From the NCBI RefSeq assembly GCF_000018025.1, contig NC_009831.1:1922001-1986000 (forward strand): a stretch of 64,000 nucleotides of DNA. Direction: 5' to 3'. Below, in pieces: positions 62,830-64,000 of the stretch. Origin of the DNA: Shewanella sediminis HAW-EB3 (GTDB lineage: Bacteria; Pseudomonadota; Gammaproteobacteria; Enterobacterales; Shewanellaceae). The notes beneath the pieces are model-generated. The model saw only the letters and a program-made list of their open reading frames with translations. It did no database searches and was not told where the DNA came from. Within the stretch, counting starts at the first letter, position 1. Each line of letters starts with the position of its first letter. Made by a program: the position numbers and the translations under genes.

Positions 62830-64000
62830 ATGATCCTCTATATTGCCGAAAAACCCTCCCTTGGCCGTGCTATTGCCGATGTACTGCCTAAGCCCCATAA
62901 GAAAGGCGATGGTCATATCATGGCCGCCAATGGGGATTGTGTCTCATGGTGTATTGGTCATTTGCTGGAACAAGCCGAACCCGACCATTATGACCCTCTA
63001 TTTAAGTCCTGGAAGTTCGAACACCTTCCCATCATCCCGCAGCAATGGAAGATGAAAGCTAAACCTAAGACACGCTCACAACTCACCGTGCTAAGGGGCT
63101 TAGTGAAAAAGGCTTCACAGCTTGTCAATGCCGGTGACCCTGACCGTGAGGGGCAACTACTGGTCGATGAAGTGATAGCTCATCTTGGCGTCAAGGGTGA
63201 AAAACTCAATAACACCCAGCGTCTGCTTATCAGTGATCTGAACCCTCAGGCGGTCAAACGTGCATTAGGTCAGATGCGCAGTAATCGAGAGTTTATTCCC
63301 TTATCCACCTCAGCCTTGGCCCGCTCCAGAGCGGACTGGCTCTATGGTATGAACATGACCCGTGCCTACACGCTTCAGGGGCGCAAGGTGGGTTATCAGG
63401 GCGTGCTCTCGGTAGGTCGGGTACAGACGCCGCTGCTTGGTTTGGTGGTCAGGCGCGATGAAGAGATCGCGAATTTTGTCTCTAAGCCCTTCTTTGAGGT
63501 GTTGGCGAATCTGACAACGGATAACAAGGAGGCGTTTAAGACGAAATGGCAGCCCAGTGCGGCATGTCAGCCTTACATGGACGAAGAGGGAAGAGTGCTG
63601 GCTAAAGGCTTAGCGCAAAACGTCGTCGGCCGAATTACGAATAAGCCCGCCGAAGTGACGCAAGTGCTGGCGAAAGATAAGAAACAGAATGCACCGCTGC
63701 CATACAGCCTATCATCACTGCAGATCGATGCTGCCAAACGCTTCGGCATGAGCGCAAAAGAGGTCCTCGATACCTGTCAGACTCTATATGAACGGCACAA
63801 ATTGATCACCTACCCTAGATCAGACAGTCGCTACCTGCCAGTCGAACAGTTTCAACAAGCGTCCCAGGTCGTTTCAGCGGTAAGCTCCGGCGCAGCCGAA
63901 CTGCTAGAGGGGATGACTGCCCCCGATACCAAGATAAAATCCAAGGCGTGGAATGATAAGAAGGTCGACGCTCACCACGCGATCATTCCAACCGAGAAAA
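62830..64000 (+). CDS. topB: DNA topoisomerase III, N-terminal part
   Basis: Starts at ATG 62830 and runs past the window edge; 390 codons visible of about 640. Toprim domain: [19 protein letters not shown] with the catalytic Glu, and [17 protein letters not shown] with the metal-binding acidic residues. Then [16 protein letters not shown] and [20 protein letters not shown]. The active-site tyrosine is Y328 in [13 protein letters not shown], the same number as in E. coli TopB. It is a type IA enzyme that decatenates and relaxes DNA using single-strand passage. Confidence 0.97.
   Translation, partial: MILYIAEKPSLGRAIADVLPKPHKKGDGHIMAANGDCVSWCIGHLLEQAEPDHYDPLFKSWKFEHLPIIPQQWKMKAKPKTRSQLTVLRGLVKKASQLVNAGDPDREGQLLVDEVIAHLGVKGEKLNNTQRLLISDLNPQAVKRALGQMRSNREFIPLSTSALARSRADWLYGMNMTRAYTLQGRKVGYQGVLSVGRVQTPLLGLVVRRDEEIANFVSKPFFEVLANLTTDNKEAFKTKWQPSAACQPYMDEEGRVLAKGLAQNVVGRITNKPAEVTQVLAKDKKQNAPLPYSLSSLQIDAAKRFGMSAKEVLDTCQTLYERHKLITYPRSDSRYLPVEQFQQASQVVSAVSSGAAELLEGMTAPDTKIKSKAWNDKKVDAHHAIIPTEK

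Overview
The window reads as a chromosomal segment of a marine gammaproteobacterium, most likely Shewanella. Pointers are the fadI-fadJ pair, the order sixA / smrB / prmB-aroC / MFS / NAD-kinase-like / yfcL / mnmC / fabB and then pdxB-asd-fimV-truA-folC-dedD-cvpA-purF, moderate GC, and short intergenic palindromes of the kind scattered through Shewanella genomes. Species cannot be fixed from the sequence alone. No rRNA, tRNA, transposase, phage gene or CRISPR array was recognised.

Layout. 1-20.3 kb is almost entirely minus strand: the N-terminal part of a secreted subtilisin-family protease (cut by the window edge); an RND efflux pump operon (adaptor, permease, DUF2892 membrane protein, secreted rhodanese); a SIMPL-domain and a VOC-fold protein; the fatty acid porin fadL; proline symporter putP; an ECF sigma factor with a DUF3379 partner; and a six-gene moxR/Bat operon (AAA+ ATPase, DUF58, DUF4381, two von Willebrand A proteins, BatD). 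At 20.8-24.2 kb the plus-strand fadI-fadJ operon encodes beta-oxidation enzymes. Its promoter region carries a PsrA-like and a FadR-like operator, and a near-perfect FabR-type palindrome lies upstream of fadL.

24.5-30.1 kb is the most unusual part. It holds a secreted protein made of eleven copies of a 14-residue unit, AGGYPHVKFKPLE(L/V), followed 18 nt later by a 39-residue microprotein with a strong ribosome binding site. The pair has a structured leader and its own terminator. Upstream on the same strand is a 1447-residue Reg_prop/PAS/GGDEF/EAL cyclic-di-GMP protein. An M16 peptidase follows (30.5-33.3 kb).

33.6-44.2 kb is core metabolism and translation-related: SixA, SmrB, PrmB, AroC, an MFS transporter, an AcoX-type NAD-kinase-like protein, YfcL, a TrmH-family methyltransferase, MnmC and FabB. 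A four-gene signalling module (hybrid histidine kinase, CheR, stand-alone CheB, response-regulator diguanylate cyclase; 44.5-51.1 kb) sits between fabB and pdxB. 51.4-64 kb is plus strand: pdxB, asd, fimV, truA, folC, a DedD-like SPOR protein, cvpA, purF, a two-TM channel-like protein with an atypical pore filter, and the start of topB.

The best candidate for an undescribed system is the tandem-repeat secreted peptide plus microprotein at 24.87-25.61 kb. Its function cannot be read from the sequence; the findings set out what is seen and what would test it.
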